57,500 bases of DNA from Symbiodinium natans (GCA_905221605.1 CAJNDS010000735.1:37501-95000), one strand, 5' to 3'; numbered from the stretch's first letter, positions 1 through 9,193 are shown. The notes: a model not told the origin generated them from the letters alone. Translations and numbers: made by a program.

Positions 1-256
1 CATAGACATAGGCATAGGCATAGGCATAGGCATAGACATAGACATATGCATATACATATACATATACGTCGGTATATACAGATATGCATACATACATACT
101 TACATACATGTACACATACATACATACATACATGCATACATACATACATACATGCATACATGCATACATGCATACATGCATACATGCATACATGCATACA
201 TGCATACATGCATACATGCATGCATGCATACATACACACATGTAAATACATACATT
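1..256. repeat. CATA-type microsatellite
   Basis: Starts as a CATAGG hexamer run (1-45), passes through mixed CATA/TACA, then becomes an almost perfect CATACATG octamer (about 140-232). The open frames across it are only His/Tyr/Thr repeats and are not treated as genes. Confidence 0.95.
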
Positions 257-440
257 GTAGGGTTTAGGGTTTACTGTTTAGGGTTCATCGAAATGTTGGG
301 CCGCTCTTGTGGGGTTTCTTTTTGCAGTGTATCCCGCATAGTTTAGTGTACTAACACGGGCCTGTAGTTGAGACCAGCCCTTACATACATCGCCCTACAT
401 CTACATCAGTCAGAAACTTCCCGGCGTCTCTTACATGCAG

Positions 441-506
441 CAAAGCCTTGTCAAGCAGCCAAGCACCTGAGACAGGCCCAGATACACTTCGTCGAAAATA
501 TCCTGG
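441..506 (+). CDS. candidate coding exon
   Basis: Preceded by ATGCAG and followed by GG|GTCGGT. In phase 2 it reads KPCQAAKHLRQAQ then IHFVENIL, an amphipathic helix-like peptide. Another frame is also open (CSKALSSSQAPE). No family recognised. A neighbouring island (609-685) can read YPQRPRIVFHVLLAAYA but has we weaker borders, so it is not called. Confidence 0.38.
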
Positions 507-689
507 GTCGGTCTCGTTGCAGCTCCAGCCCTTAGCTCCTTGAGCCCTGAACCCTAAACCCTAAACCATAAACCCTAAACCCCAAACCCCAAACCCTGAA
601 CCCTAAGCTTTCTTGAGGGAGAGCATGGGCTATCCACAACGCCCAAGAATCGTCTTCCACGTGCTCCTAGCAGCTTACGCCCTGAAACC

Positions 690-1005
690 TAAACTTGAAA
701 CCCCTAAACCCTAAACCCTAAACCCTGAACCCTAAACCCTAAACCCTAAACCCTAAACCCTAAACCCTAAACCCTAAACCCTAAACCCTAAACCCCAAAC
801 CCTAACCCTAAACCCTAAACCTAAAACCCTAAACCCTAAACCCTAAACCCTAAACCCTAAACCCTAAACCCTAAACCCTAAACCCTAAACCCTAAACCCT
901 AAACCCTAAACCCTAAACCCTAAACCCTAATCGCTAAACCCTAAACCCTAAAAACCCTAAACCCTAAACCCTAAACCCTAAACCCTAAACCCTAAACCCT
1001 AAACC
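690..1005. repeat. interstitial telomeric array (CCCTAAA)n
   Basis: More than 40 units of CCCTAAA with a few point variants (CCCCAAA, TCGCTAAA, CCCTAAAAA). This is the telomere heptamer of plants and many alveolates, read as the C-strand, in an interstitial position. Confidence 0.97.
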
Positions 1006-1125
1006 CCCTCTGAGCGCTCCACCTCGACTTGAGCGGGCTTCGCTTGTTCTGGCGACGGGGCCTGTTCCCATTCGGAGCTGCGATTGACCCCCCGAGTCGA
1101 CTTCGATTCAGGCCATGGACAGCGG
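1006..1125. other. GC-rich island between opposed telomeric arrays
   Basis: About 120 nt bounded by CCCTAAA on the left and TTTAGGG on the right. It is open on the minus strand for about 40 codons (VNRSSEWEQAPSPEQAKPAQ) and also on the plus strand (LERASLVLATGPVPIRS). It could be an exon, but the strand cannot be decided. Confidence 0.4.
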
Positions 1126-1203
1126 GGTTTAGGGTTTAGGGTTTTGGGTTTAGGGTTTAGGGTTAGGGAGTAGGGTTTAGGGTTGAGGATGTGTAGGGTT
1201 TAG
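1126..1203. repeat. degenerate TTTAGGG array
   Basis: Ten or so imperfect G-strand heptamers. The stretch from here to 1520 is single-copy-looking DNA without a convincing gene; a short frame at 1305-1360 (EKTEARKKRYIQTRFS, then stop) is too weak to call. Confidence 0.85.
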
Positions 1204-1521
1204 GGAACAGACTTGCGTTCATCTTCGGATCCCTCTTGAGAAGCAGGAATAAATCTTTCACTCGCGTTCAGCGTTGAGGCACCCTTCATAGCTTCGCGCG
1301 GTGAGAAAACTGAAGCCCGCAAGAAGCGCTACATCCAAACACGCTTCTCTTAAGGATCATAAGGAGGGACCCCTAGAAGGGAGCCTTCATCTTATTCCCC
1401 CTATATAACCCACAAAAAGCGCCTTAAAGTAAGGGCCCCTCCTTTAGTCCCTTGATTCCCCAAGGGTCTCCCAATCCAAAAGGCTTAAGACCTCTGAGGA
1501 AGCCAAGAAGCCCTACTAGGG

Positions 1522-1621
1522 GAGGTTCATGGGTAGTGATAAGTAGGCTTATGGTAATTATGGTAGCTATGCTTCTAAGCCTATTTAGGGTACCTAGAGC
1601 CTTACTTCTAACCACCCATGC
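1522..1621. mobile_element. IE-B inverted-repeat element, diverged copy
   Basis: Begins GGAGGTTCATGGGTAGTGAT and ends with CTAACCACCCATGCA, the degenerate inverted ends of the IE-B family (GGTTCATGG...CCATGAACC) found also at 22717, 32286, 32792, 40601 and 41844. Internally it keeps a self-complementary AAGTAGGCTTA / CTAAGCCTA pair. Confidence 0.5.
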
Positions 1622-1649
1622 ACTTGGTAAGCTCGAAATTTTGTTGAGT

Positions 1650-1722
1650 GGGTTTAGGGTTTAGGGTTTAGGGTTTAGGGTTAGGGTTTAGGGTTTAGGG
1701 TTTAGGGTTTAGGGTTTAGGGT
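1650..1722. repeat. TTTAGGG array
   Basis: About ten G-strand heptamers. It is followed by a 125-nt island (1723-1848) that can read MAVPVVAVNDRFTLSDRATP on the + strand, and then by a C-strand array. The island is a possible exon but is not called separately. Confidence 0.95.
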
Positions 1723-1848
1723 GAGGCGCCATGGCTGTTCCAGTAGTTGCCGTTAACGATCGCTTTACATTATCTGACCGGGCCACGCCCGCCTGACCCA
1801 GCTCTCACCATGGCTAGAGGCTCCAAAAGTCCCGCGATCCCGCAAGCC

Positions 1849-2010
1849 TAAACCCTAAACCCTAAACCCTAAACCCTAAACCCTAAACCCTAAACCCTAA
1901 ACCCTAAACCCTAAACCCTAAACCCTAAACCCTAAACCCTAAACCCTCAACCCTGAACCCTAAACCTAAACCCTAAACCCTAAACCCTAAACCCTAAACC
2001 TAAACCCTTA
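1849..2010. repeat. CCCTAAA array
   Basis: About 22 C-strand heptamers with occasional CCCTCAA/CCCTGAA variants. It lies directly upstream of the exon candidate at 2043. Confidence 0.96.
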
Positions 2011-2042
2011 TTTCTTGGAGGGTTTCGGTTTGGGGTCTGGCT

Positions 2043-2126
2043 TCGGCCCGGTCGGCACGTCGCGCACGGAATGACATGAGGAACAAGAAAGTGGTGAGGG
2101 CGATCTGCGGGGAATCTAGTGCCCGG
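2043..2126 (+). CDS. candidate coding exon
   Basis: Frame reads SARSARRARNDMRNKKVVRA followed by ICGESSAR, basic and protein-like. The 3' border is CCCGG|GTTTAGGG, so the donor GT would be the first base pair of a telomeric array. Left border is not sharp. Confidence 0.35.
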
Positions 2127-2127
2127 G

Positions 2128-2256
2128 TTTAGGGTTTAGGATTTAGGGTTTAGGGTTTAGGGTCTAGGGTCTAGGGTTTGGGGTTGGGCTGAGTAGGGTT
2201 TGGGGTTCAGGGGTCTAGGGTTTGGGGTTGGGCTGAGTCGGGTTTGGGGTTCAGGA
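2128..2256. repeat. degenerate TTTAGGG/TTTGGGG array
   Basis: G-strand heptamers mixed with GGGTTTGGGG and GGGTCTA variants. It includes a near-perfect 40-bp direct duplication (GGTTTGGGGTTGGGCTGAGT and flanks). Confidence 0.9.
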
Positions 2257-2349
2257 GTTCTCTGAGGCTCACTCGAGCTTGCCTCAGTGCAGCCGGGTCC
2301 AGTTCAGGATCTCAAAACCTTTAGAACTGCAATTTCTCAGTGCAGTCTT

Positions 2350-2440
2350 CCGAAATTAGGGGTACCTTATTGGGCTCCTTATCATGAAGGAATCCTACTA
2401 TTTGGGGGTCTATGCTGGGTCCCCTATTTTTGTAAACCCC
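2350..2440. mobile_element. IE-C inverted-repeat element
   Basis: Left end CCGAAATTAGGGGTACC and right end CCCCTATTTTTGTAAACCCC are inverted copies of the IE-C terminus, with the shared inner block AAGGAATCCTACTATTTGGG. Nine further copies or fragments occur in the window. Confidence 0.65.
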
Positions 2441-2506
2441 ATATAAGACTTCAGGGATGTTGCGGGTTGAGGGCTTGGGTCGTGGGTGCAGAGTTGCGGG
2501 TTTGAG

Positions 2507-3130
2507 GTTCAGGGTTTTTAGGGTTTAGGGTTTAGGGTTTAGGGTTTAGTGTTCAGGGTTTAGTGTTCAACGCGCCGCGTAGCTCTTCCCATTCACACGG
2601 ACCCCGGACCCCAGCACTAGACGCCTAGTGGCCTGGCCATTTCTTTTCCGGGATTTTCTTGGGGTCGAGGTCGGTTTGGGCCACCGATCGCGTGCATGGC
2701 CCTTTTCCTGGGCACCCGAAGCCTGAAAGAGCCCCAGCTCCCCCCCTACCCCCACACCCCAAACCCCAAACCCCAAGCCCCAAACCCCAAGCCGCAAACC
2801 CCAAAACCCCAAGCCCCAAGCCCAAGACCCAAAGCCCTAAACCCCCAAACCACAACCCGCAAAACCCCAAACCCCAAGCCCCAAGCCCTCAACCCCCAGA
2901 CCCCAAAACCCTCCAAAGCCTGTCTCAGCCATGAGAGCCGTTTCTTCCCAAGCCTCCCAGCCCGACATGAGACCCGACGGCCCTCGCATCTCCTCACAAA
3001 ACCCTGGGCTTAGGGAGGGCCTCTAAGGAGCTCTCGAACACCCTTAGCGCATACTTGCGGCCCTAAACCCTAAACCCTAAACCCCAAACCCTGAACCCTA
3101 AACCTTAAGCCCTAAACCCCCCAACTTTCG
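2507..3130. other. degenerate heptamer tract, no firm gene
   Basis: TTTAGGG units (2507-2570), then a GC-rich island (2571-2720), then CCCCAAA/CCCCAAG units (2755-2905) and CCCTAAA units (3062-3120). The island can read AQTDLDPKKIPEKKWPGH on the minus strand. Overlapping open frames across the CCCCAAR tract are low-complexity Pro/Lys/Gln or Gly/Leu and are rejected. Confidence 0.6.
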
Positions 3131-3141
3131 TCCCGAAACCC

Positions 3142-3239
3142 CTCCACGACGGCCTCAACAGCGGCCCGCTGCACATGGGCGCCCGAGGCAGCGAGTTTCT
3201 TGGTTCTCTCACCGGTGCTGACTTCTTCTTGTTATTAGG
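3142..3239 (+). CDS. candidate coding exon
   Basis: Reads LHDGLNSGPLHMGARGSEFL and on to GSLTGADFF, with balanced composition. It is followed by TTAGG|GTTTGG; an earlier GT at 3231 is possible. It sits after CCCTAAA repeats and before TTTAGGG repeats, the standard arrangement here. Confidence 0.45.
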
Positions 3240-3282
3240 GTTTGGGGTTTAGGGTTTAGGGTTTAGGGTTTAGGTTTTTTAG

Positions 3283-3379
3283 ATTCTTCCCCCTCATACT
3301 AACAGTCCTTAACAAGGATTCTAGTACCCCCTATTCTAAGCCCTATCAGGACTGTTCGTATAAGGGGGGACATCCCAAC
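3283..3379. mobile_element. IE-D inverted-repeat element
   Basis: Right end AAGGGGGGACATCCCAA matches the IE-D terminus, the left end (TTCCCCCTCATACTAACAGT) is slightly eroded, and the core CCCCTATTCTAAGCCCTAT matches the copy at 24074. Confidence 0.65.
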
Positions 3380-3512
3380 TTGTGCTTTACTGTTTTTTTT
3401 TGCATAAAAATGTTGGCTAATTGTCGGCATCGCTGCTGCCATCGCTGTTGCTATCGCGCTTGCTATCCCTCTCTTGCTTTGTATTCTGCACTTTCCATTG
3501 CCATCGCCAGAA

Positions 3513-3613
3513 GGGAGTTTTCGAACATAAGGGATCCCTAATAAAAACCCAAATAAGAGGGCTCCCTTCTAATAAGGACCAGAATAAGGTATCCCGAGTC
3601 TCGGAAACCCCCA
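3513..3613. mobile_element. IE-C inverted-repeat element
   Basis: GGGAGTTTTCGAACATAAGG at the left mirrors CTCGGAAACCCCC at the right. Flanking islands (3421-3512, 3614-3715) are open on the + strand but use TTGCTAT-type simple repeats, so no exon is called. Confidence 0.55.
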
Positions 3614-3719
3614 TATTTGCTGTCGCCATATTGCTATCGCTTTTGCGACAGCTTTTGCAACATTGCTTTCTTGTCCGGGAGTGGTGGTCGGTCTTGTCAT
3701 GGGCTGAGGAAACCCTGCC

Positions 3720-3870
3720 CTAAACCCTGAACCCCAAACCCCAACCCTAAACCCTAAACCAAAACGCCAAACCCTAGACCAAAACCCTAAAACCCAAACC
3801 CTAAACCCCAAACCCCAAACCCCAAACCCCAAACCCTAAACCCTAAACCCTACACCCTGCACCCTAAACC
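3720..3870. repeat. degenerate CCCTAAA array
   Basis: C-strand heptamers with many CCCCAAA, CAAAACC and CCCTACA variants, immediately upstream of the exon candidate at 3887. Confidence 0.9.
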
Positions 3871-3886
3871 CTCAGAGGACCCTCAG

Positions 3887-3950
3887 CCCTGCCGCGATGG
3901 GTGCCTCGAGCTGCCGCGCCCGGGAGTCCGAGGGGGTACGGGCTTCGGGG
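3887..3950 (+). CDS. candidate coding exon
   Basis: After CCTCAG it reads PAAMGASSCRARESEGVRAS and ends GG|GTTTAGGG. Short, and a second frame is open, so the call is weak. Confidence 0.3.
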
Positions 3951-4019
3951 GTTTAGGGTTTAGGGTTTAGGGTTTAGGGTTTAGGGCTTGGGGTTCAGGG
4001 TTTTGGGTTTAGGTTTAGG

Positions 4020-4236
4020 ATTTAGGGTTTAGGATCGGATACCAAAGCCTACAAAACAGGACCTCTTACCCTCCCTACAGTCGCCCCCTCCCACCCTAAA
4101 ACATAAGTTAAAGGGGAGCCATTGGGGGAGTGTAGCGAGGGGAGTAGGAGACCCAACAAGCTAAGAGCTTCTTGGATAATCTCGAAACCCTAAACCCTAA
4201 ACCCTCAACCCTCAACCCTCACCCCTAAACCCTCAA
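4020..4236. other. intronic spacer plus CCCTAAA array
   Basis: 4034-4180 is unrecognised sequence with a weak inverted pair (CCCTCCCTACAGTCGCCCCCT / GGGGGAGTGTAGCGAGGGG). 4184-4236 is CCCTAAA/CCCTCAA repeats. No gene is seen. Confidence 0.5.
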
Positions 4237-4238
4237 CC

Positions 4239-4326
4239 CTGTGGACCCTGGAATTCGGCGCCCAGGCCGAGAAGTGTGGCCGCACGTGCGACGAGTCTGA
4301 GGGCGAGGCGGGATCCTCGTTCATGG
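4239..4326 (+). CDS. candidate coding exon
   Basis: Reads LWTLEFGAQAEKCGRTCDES then EGEAGSSFMG, with two Cys spaced four apart. It is bounded by CCCTCAACC repeats on the left and ATGG|GTTTTGGGGTTTAGGG on the right. No family recognised. Confidence 0.5.
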
Positions 4327-4525
4327 GTTTTGGGTTTTGGGGTTTAGGGTTTAGGGTTTAGGGTTTGGGGTTCAGGGTTTAGGGTTCTTAGGTCTTAGAG
4401 CTTAGGTGCGGGGTTTAGGGTTTAGGGTGTAGGGTTCAGGTGAGGGTTCAACAGTTTAGGGCTTGGAGTGTGCTTTTGGCGCTTAAGTTTCATGGGTTTA
4501 GGGTTTAGGGTGCAGGGTTTAGGGC
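4327..4525. repeat. degenerate TTTAGGG array
   Basis: Long run of G-strand heptamers interrupted by short unique bits. It forms the 5' part of the intron that contains IE-A and the LINE. Confidence 0.88.
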
Positions 4526-4579
4526 TGTGTAGTGTTTGTGGCTTTGCGCCCATGCAGCAGCTTGGACATACCCAGAGAC

Positions 4580-4592
4580 TCCAAAACCCCTT
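4580..4592. repeat. LINE target-site duplication, left
   Basis: TCCAAAACCCCTT, identical to 9194-9206. Both copies lie in IE-A sequence and bracket the LINE. Confidence 0.85.
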
Positions 4593-4595
4593 TTT

Positions 4596-7500
4596 TCATT
4601 GCCGTGGGGCACCAGCGGCATCCCGTGGGCGACGCCAAGAACTACGGACACGCTGAAGAACCGAAGACCAAGTTTGTCTGTTTTGCGACACCTCCAACAG
4701 CTTAGATTTGATTTCACGTTCCCCCACACCTGCTCTCGCCCCGAAGTAATGGTCGTGAGTAATGGTCATAGCTAACTCCAAGATTTTGGCGTTCCATTTA
4801 TGTCTTCTTGCACCAGCTCTATACGGGCCTCCTAATGCTTGTGGCTGAAGAAAACGATCGAAAGAGAGAACCCTGGCTGGATGGGTCAAAGGTCTTCTCA
4901 AAACGTGACCTAGCAAAGACAGCTGTTGTAGTTTGACCTCGTCCGAAAGATAGTGCACTCCCATTTGACTACGTACTTGTTCGTTGGGGATCCGTTCACA
5001 TCCGATGACCATAGCACCCCAAGTGGTGGGAATGCCTGCAATTGAACGCAAACATTTAATATGAAAAGCGTCCAACATCTTGTTATGCTTATCAGTGAGC
5101 CACATGGTAGACATGCTGTAGGTCAACTTGCTGACGACACAAGCATAGTAAATGCGCAGTTTTCTTTCACGCGAAATGCCTGTGTGTTTCCAAACCCGCA
5201 TAAGCTTCTTGAAGACCTGCCTGCATTCCCCAATTCGTTTAGAGATTTCGTTTCCCGGCCTACCTTGCGAGTCAATGACAGCACCCAAGTAAACCACAGA
5301 GGTGGCCTTAGGGACCTTACTGCCATCCATAAAGTTGGTCTCCGCCTGACTGTTGTAGGACACAAGCTTACATTTGCCATGATTGAGATGCAAGTTGTAT
5401 TTTGCAGCTTCCGTTTGCACAATCTGCAACAAAGTTTGCAAATGCTCATAATTCCTAGATATCAAGACAGTATCATCAGCAAACTCAATATCAAACATGG
5501 AGACTGTAGGGGTAACAGCGAGCGGGTGCTGCGCAAGGAAGGTCCTTTGAATGTCATGAAACATAACAGTCTGCATTGCGATAAACAGCAAAGGTGAAAG
5601 GGTACATCCTTGTCGTATTCCGCTGGACTGAGATTTAAGCCCGGAAACCTCACCATCCACAACAACACGAAAAACCGGAGACGCCGTGAGGTCCAGGATT
5701 GCTTTGCACATGGTTGGTGGCACCTTCAACCGACGCAGCGCCAGGTGTAACGCAGCGGGTTTGATCGTATCAAAAGCCTTGCTCCAGTCCAAAAACAACA
5801 AGTGCAGAACTTGATTGCGCTTGGCATCAACAAGGTCTTGCAGGCGCCGAACAAGAAAAATAGCGTCGCTCGTACTCCTACCTTGCCTAAAACCGAACTG
5901 ATTGTCACGGAGCACAGGGTCCAGACCTGCATACAACCTCGCAGCCAGCACCCTGGCGTACAATTTGTAGCAAGTCTGCAATAAAGAAATTGGCCTAAAA
6001 TTTGACGGGTCGCTCTCGCAACCTTTCTTGAATATGCCTATAACCTGGGACTGCTTCCAAGACGATGGACTCTTGCCGTGACTCCAACAATCTTGAAACA
6101 AGTCCAAAAGAGCCTCTAAGCCTTTGCCGGAAAGGTTCTTCCAGAACTCATTAGGAATATTATCTTGTCCCGCACTCTTGCCGGATTTGAGATGCTTAAT
6201 AGCCTGAATGAGTTCGGCCATGGTCAAAGGGCCCTCTTCGATGTCCGGGGCAGCGTGTGGCAAAAGATCCGTGCAGAGATCGTCAACCCCACTCGACTTT
6301 GCAGGAGCCCACTGCACCTGCTCTAGGTGAGCGGCATAGATATCCGCATTTGTGGCTGTTGCTGACATCCCTAAACTTGGTGAAGGCTCAAGTCGAACCA
6401 TCTTTGTAGGGAACGATTTCTTGAGCTGCTTAATCGGCTCCCACGAATTTGATTGTAGTTGCTCTTCGAGCCAGTTTTTCTTATCCCGTTTTGCAGAACG
6501 CTTAATGTCTTTGTTGTACTTTGCCACCTGCTGGAGGTCGCCTTGGCTGCGCAGGACACCTCTACGCGTAATCAAATCCAAGGTGCTCTGGCTAATCCAG
6601 GGTTTCCTAGGTGCGAACTGGTATTTAGGTATGTGTTCGTCCATGGCCTGAACAAACACTTCCCGGAGAAAGTCCCATTTTTGGGACACGTCCTCATGAC
6701 CTGCTACTTCGTTCAATCGGGCTTCCAGGGCTTCGTTCATCTCGCGGATGTTCCTGGGCGAGGCACTATGGAAATCCCAGCGAGGGCGCGGCGCCTGTTG
6801 GCGCCTAGCCCCCAGTTTGAGTCTCACCTTTGCAAGCAACGGGAAATGATCACTGTCAACATTCGCCCAAGGATCGGAAGAAACGTCCCTCACAAAGTTT
6901 CTCCATCTCCGGGGGGTAAGACACAGATCAAGTTGAGCAAACAAGTTGGGGTCCCAAGAAGCAGAGGCATGGGGAAGGGCAGCGGTTCCTACTTCCCTGT
7001 ACGTGACCTGCTTGGCGGAGTTGTGCTTGAACCACGTGTTGGAAACCAGGAGCTGGTTTTGGACGCAGCAATTGATGAGAAAGCTCCTGTTATCCAGTTC
7101 GCCTCCCACCGAACCAACACCTTTCCCGTACAAATGGGGCCCCAAGACAAGATCCTCATCGTGCATTCTACCATGGATGCGTGCATTGAAGTCTCCCATA
7201 ATGAGATAAGGGCCTCGGTTTTCCACCTTTTCTATGAGCTGGTTGAGTTCGTCGTAAAAAGCCTGCTTGGTTTCTTCGGTGTGCTGGTTATGCGGCGCAT
7301 GACCTGTGATGACTGAAAATTCCCCAGCTCCCGTGTGTAAACTAATTCCTGCCACCTTACTGCTGCTAGGGAGTGTGCGTAAGAGCGCTCGTTTTGCCGC
7401 AGGCGACAACGCAAAACCTGTACCATAGTGCTCCTGCTTGTCGGGGCTCGCATTGCTGAATGTGTAGAAGGTAAACGAATCGATCATGTAGTAAGAAGTA

Positions 7501-8057
7501 CGCTTGGCTTTGGTTTCTTGTAGACAAAGGACGTCAATGCACTTGGACTTCATGTACTGGACAATCTGATGATGCATTGAAGGTTTCAAAAGGGAACAGG
7601 CGTTGAGGGTAGCAATGTTAAGTGAAGTACCATGAAAAAGCTTGGATAAATGAGGTGAACGCTTTCTGTTCTCAGTATGGTCTTCGTAAGCAAACAAACC
7701 CGCGTTCCGGGTGTCTTTCAAGGGCTGAGAGGCAGTTGCTTTCGAGCAGGTGAGGCCACCGTTGCCCGGACGGCGCCTGTCTAGGCCTTCTTCAAAGTAG
7801 CCAACATTAGATTTACACCATCTATACCACCGGCGGTGTTGCGACCGCTTGGTGGCCAAGTTTGCTTTTCTCTGTGTGGTTGCAAGTGTAGACCTCCTAC
7901 CTCTCTTTTTTGCTGACCGAGTGTGTCTCTGTAGCCGCTGAAGCTTTGAATTTGTGTGATTATTGCATACAACATGGTCGTCAAAAATGGTCGTGAAACG
8001 CTTCTTCTTTAAAGATTTGCTTCGCGGTGTGCCCGGCTTGCCTGCTGGGCGGCGCAT
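4596..8057 (-). CDS. LINE ORF2: AP-type endonuclease and reverse transcriptase
   Basis: 1153 codons from ATG at 8057 to TGA at 4596. It nicks target DNA and reverse-transcribes the element RNA in the nucleus. Residues 1-130 are basic (KKKR, KKRGRR) and may bind nucleic acid. The apurinic-type endonuclease spans about 145-410: ATLNA (Asn152), LQETK (Glu181), GDFNARI (288-294) and SDHFPL (402-407). Reverse transcriptase spans about 615-930: FRPISLL (687), NQFGFRQGRST (719), FLDWSKAFDT (755), GIRQGCTLSPLLF (813) and the catalytic FADD (859-862). The C-terminal 200 residues include CLRSIAGIPTTW and LLGHVLRRPLTHPAR, as in many protist and animal non-LTR elements; no CCHC knuckle or RNase H is seen. 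No frameshift or internal stop. Clade assignment would need a tree. Confidence 0.95.
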   Translation of the reverse strand: MRRPAGKPGTPRSKSLKKKRFTTIFDDHVVCNNHTNSKLQRLQRHTRSAKKRGRRSTLATTQRKANLATKRSQHRRWYRWCKSNVGYFEEGLDRRRPGNGGLTCSKATASQPLKDTRNAGLFAYEDHTENRKRSPHLSKLFHGTSLNIATLNACSLLKPSMHHQIVQYMKSKCIDVLCLQETKAKRTSYYMIDSFTFYTFSNASPDKQEHYGTGFALSPAAKRALLRTLPSSSKVAGISLHTGAGEFSVITGHAPHNQHTEETKQAFYDELNQLIEKVENRGPYLIMGDFNARIHGRMHDEDLVLGPHLYGKGVGSVGGELDNRSFLINCCVQNQLLVSNTWFKHNSAKQVTYREVGTAALPHASASWDPNLFAQLDLCLTPRRWRNFVRDVSSDPWANVDSDHFPLLAKVRLKLGARRQQAPRPRWDFHSASPRNIREMNEALEARLNEVAGHEDVSQKWDFLREVFVQAMDEHIPKYQFAPRKPWISQSTLDLITRRGVLRSQGDLQQVAKYNKDIKRSAKRDKKNWLEEQLQSNSWEPIKQLKKSFPTKMVRLEPSPSLGMSATATNADIYAAHLEQVQWAPAKSSGVDDLCTDLLPHAAPDIEEGPLTMAELIQAIKHLKSGKSAGQDNIPNEFWKNLSGKGLEALLDLFQDCWSHGKSPSSWKQSQVIGIFKKGCESDPSNFRPISLLQTCYKLYARVLAARLYAGLDPVLRDNQFGFRQGRSTSDAIFLVRRLQDLVDAKRNQVLHLLFLDWSKAFDTIKPAALHLALRRLKVPPTMCKAILDLTASPVFRVVVDGEVSGLKSQSSGIRQGCTLSPLLFIAMQTVMFHDIQRTFLAQHPLAVTPTVSMFDIEFADDTVLISRNYEHLQTLLQIVQTEAAKYNLHLNHGKCKLVSYNSQAETNFMDGSKVPKATSVVYLGAVIDSQGRPGNEISKRIGECRQVFKKLMRVWKHTGISRERKLRIYYACVVSKLTYSMSTMWLTDKHNKMLDAFHIKCLRSIAGIPTTWGAMVIGCERIPNEQVRSQMGVHYLSDEVKLQQLSLLGHVLRRPLTHPARVLSFDRFLQPQALGGPYRAGARRHKWNAKILELAMTITHDHYFGARAGVGEREIKSKLLEVSQNRQTWSSVLQRVRSSWRRPRDAAGAPRQ

Positions 8058-8180
8058 TGGCAGGTGTGAGTAAGTAATGGTCGTGCAAGAAGTGGTCGTA
8101 TGTGAAGAATTTGCGCGAGGTGAGTGTTTATTACGGTCTGCGGTTGTACTGCGCAGAGTACGCGTGCCGCTATGTACAAT

Positions 8181-9131
8181 TCAAGACGAGCGCTTTCCCC
8201 TGCCTTTGGCGGGGTAGCGGGAACCGGACTCCTCTTCAGCCGTCGTCATGTCAACGTCGTCCGAGGCTTTGGAGCTGCGGGAGCGCGTGCTCATAGTTGC
8301 GTAGCGGTCGTTCAGCTCCTGCAAATTTTCCTCGGTGAAGGCGGCAATGGTGATGCGAAGGTATTTTTGTGGACTGCCTTCCGTCTGGTTGCCCCGATTT
8401 TGCCATGTCGGCCAATCCTCCGCAAACTGATTCTCAAACTCCTCTTTCTTGTCATCGGGGACGAAGATTGTCACTTTGGTTGCATCGCTTGCGTCCGTAG
8501 CAACTGCTAGTACCCATTCGGTTTCATGCCATAGGGCCTGCAGTTCCCAGGTTGGTCGGAATTTGGGGTTGCCGCCATAGATGGTCGCCAGTGCCTTCAT
8601 GGCGCACTTCATGGGAGCATCTTGTTCACGGCGGTGGCGGGGTATCTGCGGTCTTCCTACGATGGTGCTGCCCTTGAGCTTATGCGGGTCGTTCTTGACT
8701 TGGTGCAGGAAGGTGTTACGCGCGTCTTTGTCCCACATGTGCACAATGGTGAAGTGGCCAAGTCCTTGCTTGTTCTTCAGCGTGGTGGTGCCCTGCAACT
8801 TGTCCACTACCCCATAGTACTGTGCCATGCTACGGATTTCTCTGTCACGGTCTTGTTCGCTCATGCCGGTCGGCCATCCCATGAGGAGCAGCTGTTTTGA
8901 CGCCTCAAGTTCTTGGTCTCTATGCAGAAGTGACGCTGTTTTCGCGGATTTCCACTCGACAGTGTTCAGTCTGGCATCCTGCTTCAAAACTGTGGCCTTC
9001 AGCGTGTCATAGTCTGCCTTCGTGAGTGCCACTGTTGTTGTTGCAGCTATAGTGGCATCGTCCTCCTCAGGTTCCTGCTTCTGATTCTGTGCTTGTAGTG
9101 CATGTGCTGGTGAGCGCGATCTTTCCCCCAT
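8181..9131 (-). CDS. LINE ORF1: coiled-coil/RRM-like RNA-binding protein
   Basis: 316 codons, ATG at 9131, ending 123 nt upstream of the ORF2 start. The arrangement and size are those of an ORF1 RNA chaperone that packages LINE RNA. Residues 36-80 look like a heptad-rich helix (DYDTLKATVLKQDARLNTVE). Residues 81-87 (LLLMGWP) and 125-130 (GHFTIV) sit at the spacing of RNP2 and RNP1 strands of an RRM-like fold. A second alpha/beta stretch covers about 200-270, and the tail is Ser/Arg/Lys-rich. Sequence identity to known ORF1 families cannot be tested here. Confidence 0.85.
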   Translation of the reverse strand: MGERSRSPAHALQAQNQKQEPEEDDATIAATTTVALTKADYDTLKATVLKQDARLNTVEWKSAKTASLLHRDQELEASKQLLLMGWPTGMSEQDRDREIRSMAQYYGVVDKLQGTTTLKNKQGLGHFTIVHMWDKDARNTFLHQVKNDPHKLKGSTIVGRPQIPRHRREQDAPMKCAMKALATIYGGNPKFRPTWELQALWHETEWVLAVATDASDATKVTIFVPDDKKEEFENQFAEDWPTWQNRGNQTEGSPQKYLRITIAAFTEENLQELNDRYATMSTRSRSSKASDDVDMTTAEEESGSRYPAKGRGKRSS

Positions 9132-9193
9132 CCCTACGTGGCGCGAGTGTGAGGGCTGGGGGTCCTGCCTTTCTAGTCTCGGTCCGAAAGCCT

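Larger units (their letters stand above)
4593..9193 (-). mobile_element. full-length non-LTR retrotransposon (LINE), two ORFs
   Basis: A 4.6-kb element on the minus strand: a 62-nt 5' leader, ORF1 (8181-9131), a 123-nt spacer and ORF2 (4596-8057), then a short A run at its 3' end (TTTT at 4593-4596 on the + strand, merging with the target duplication). Flanked by a perfect 13-bp target-site duplication. Both ORFs are intact, so the copy is recent and may be competent. Striking is the lack of a 3' UTR: the ORF2 stop TGA is followed directly by the A tail. Context shows it entered a pre-existing IE-A element, in antisense to the surrounding + strand exons. Confidence 0.9.

Noticed and set aside
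46-346. 73- and 64-codon His/Tyr/Thr frames
   Set aside because: Direct translation of the CATA microsatellite.
690-1005. A true chromosome end
   Set aside because: Arrays of both orientations occur all along 57 kb with unique DNA and exons between; they are interstitial.
2567-2997. Five overlapping frames of 81-105 codons
   Set aside because: Low-complexity products of CCCCAAR repeats on both strands.
6459-7316. 285-codon plus-strand frame, and the 178-codon frame at 5061-5597
   Set aside because: Shadows opposite LINE ORF2, which carries all endonuclease and RT motifs.
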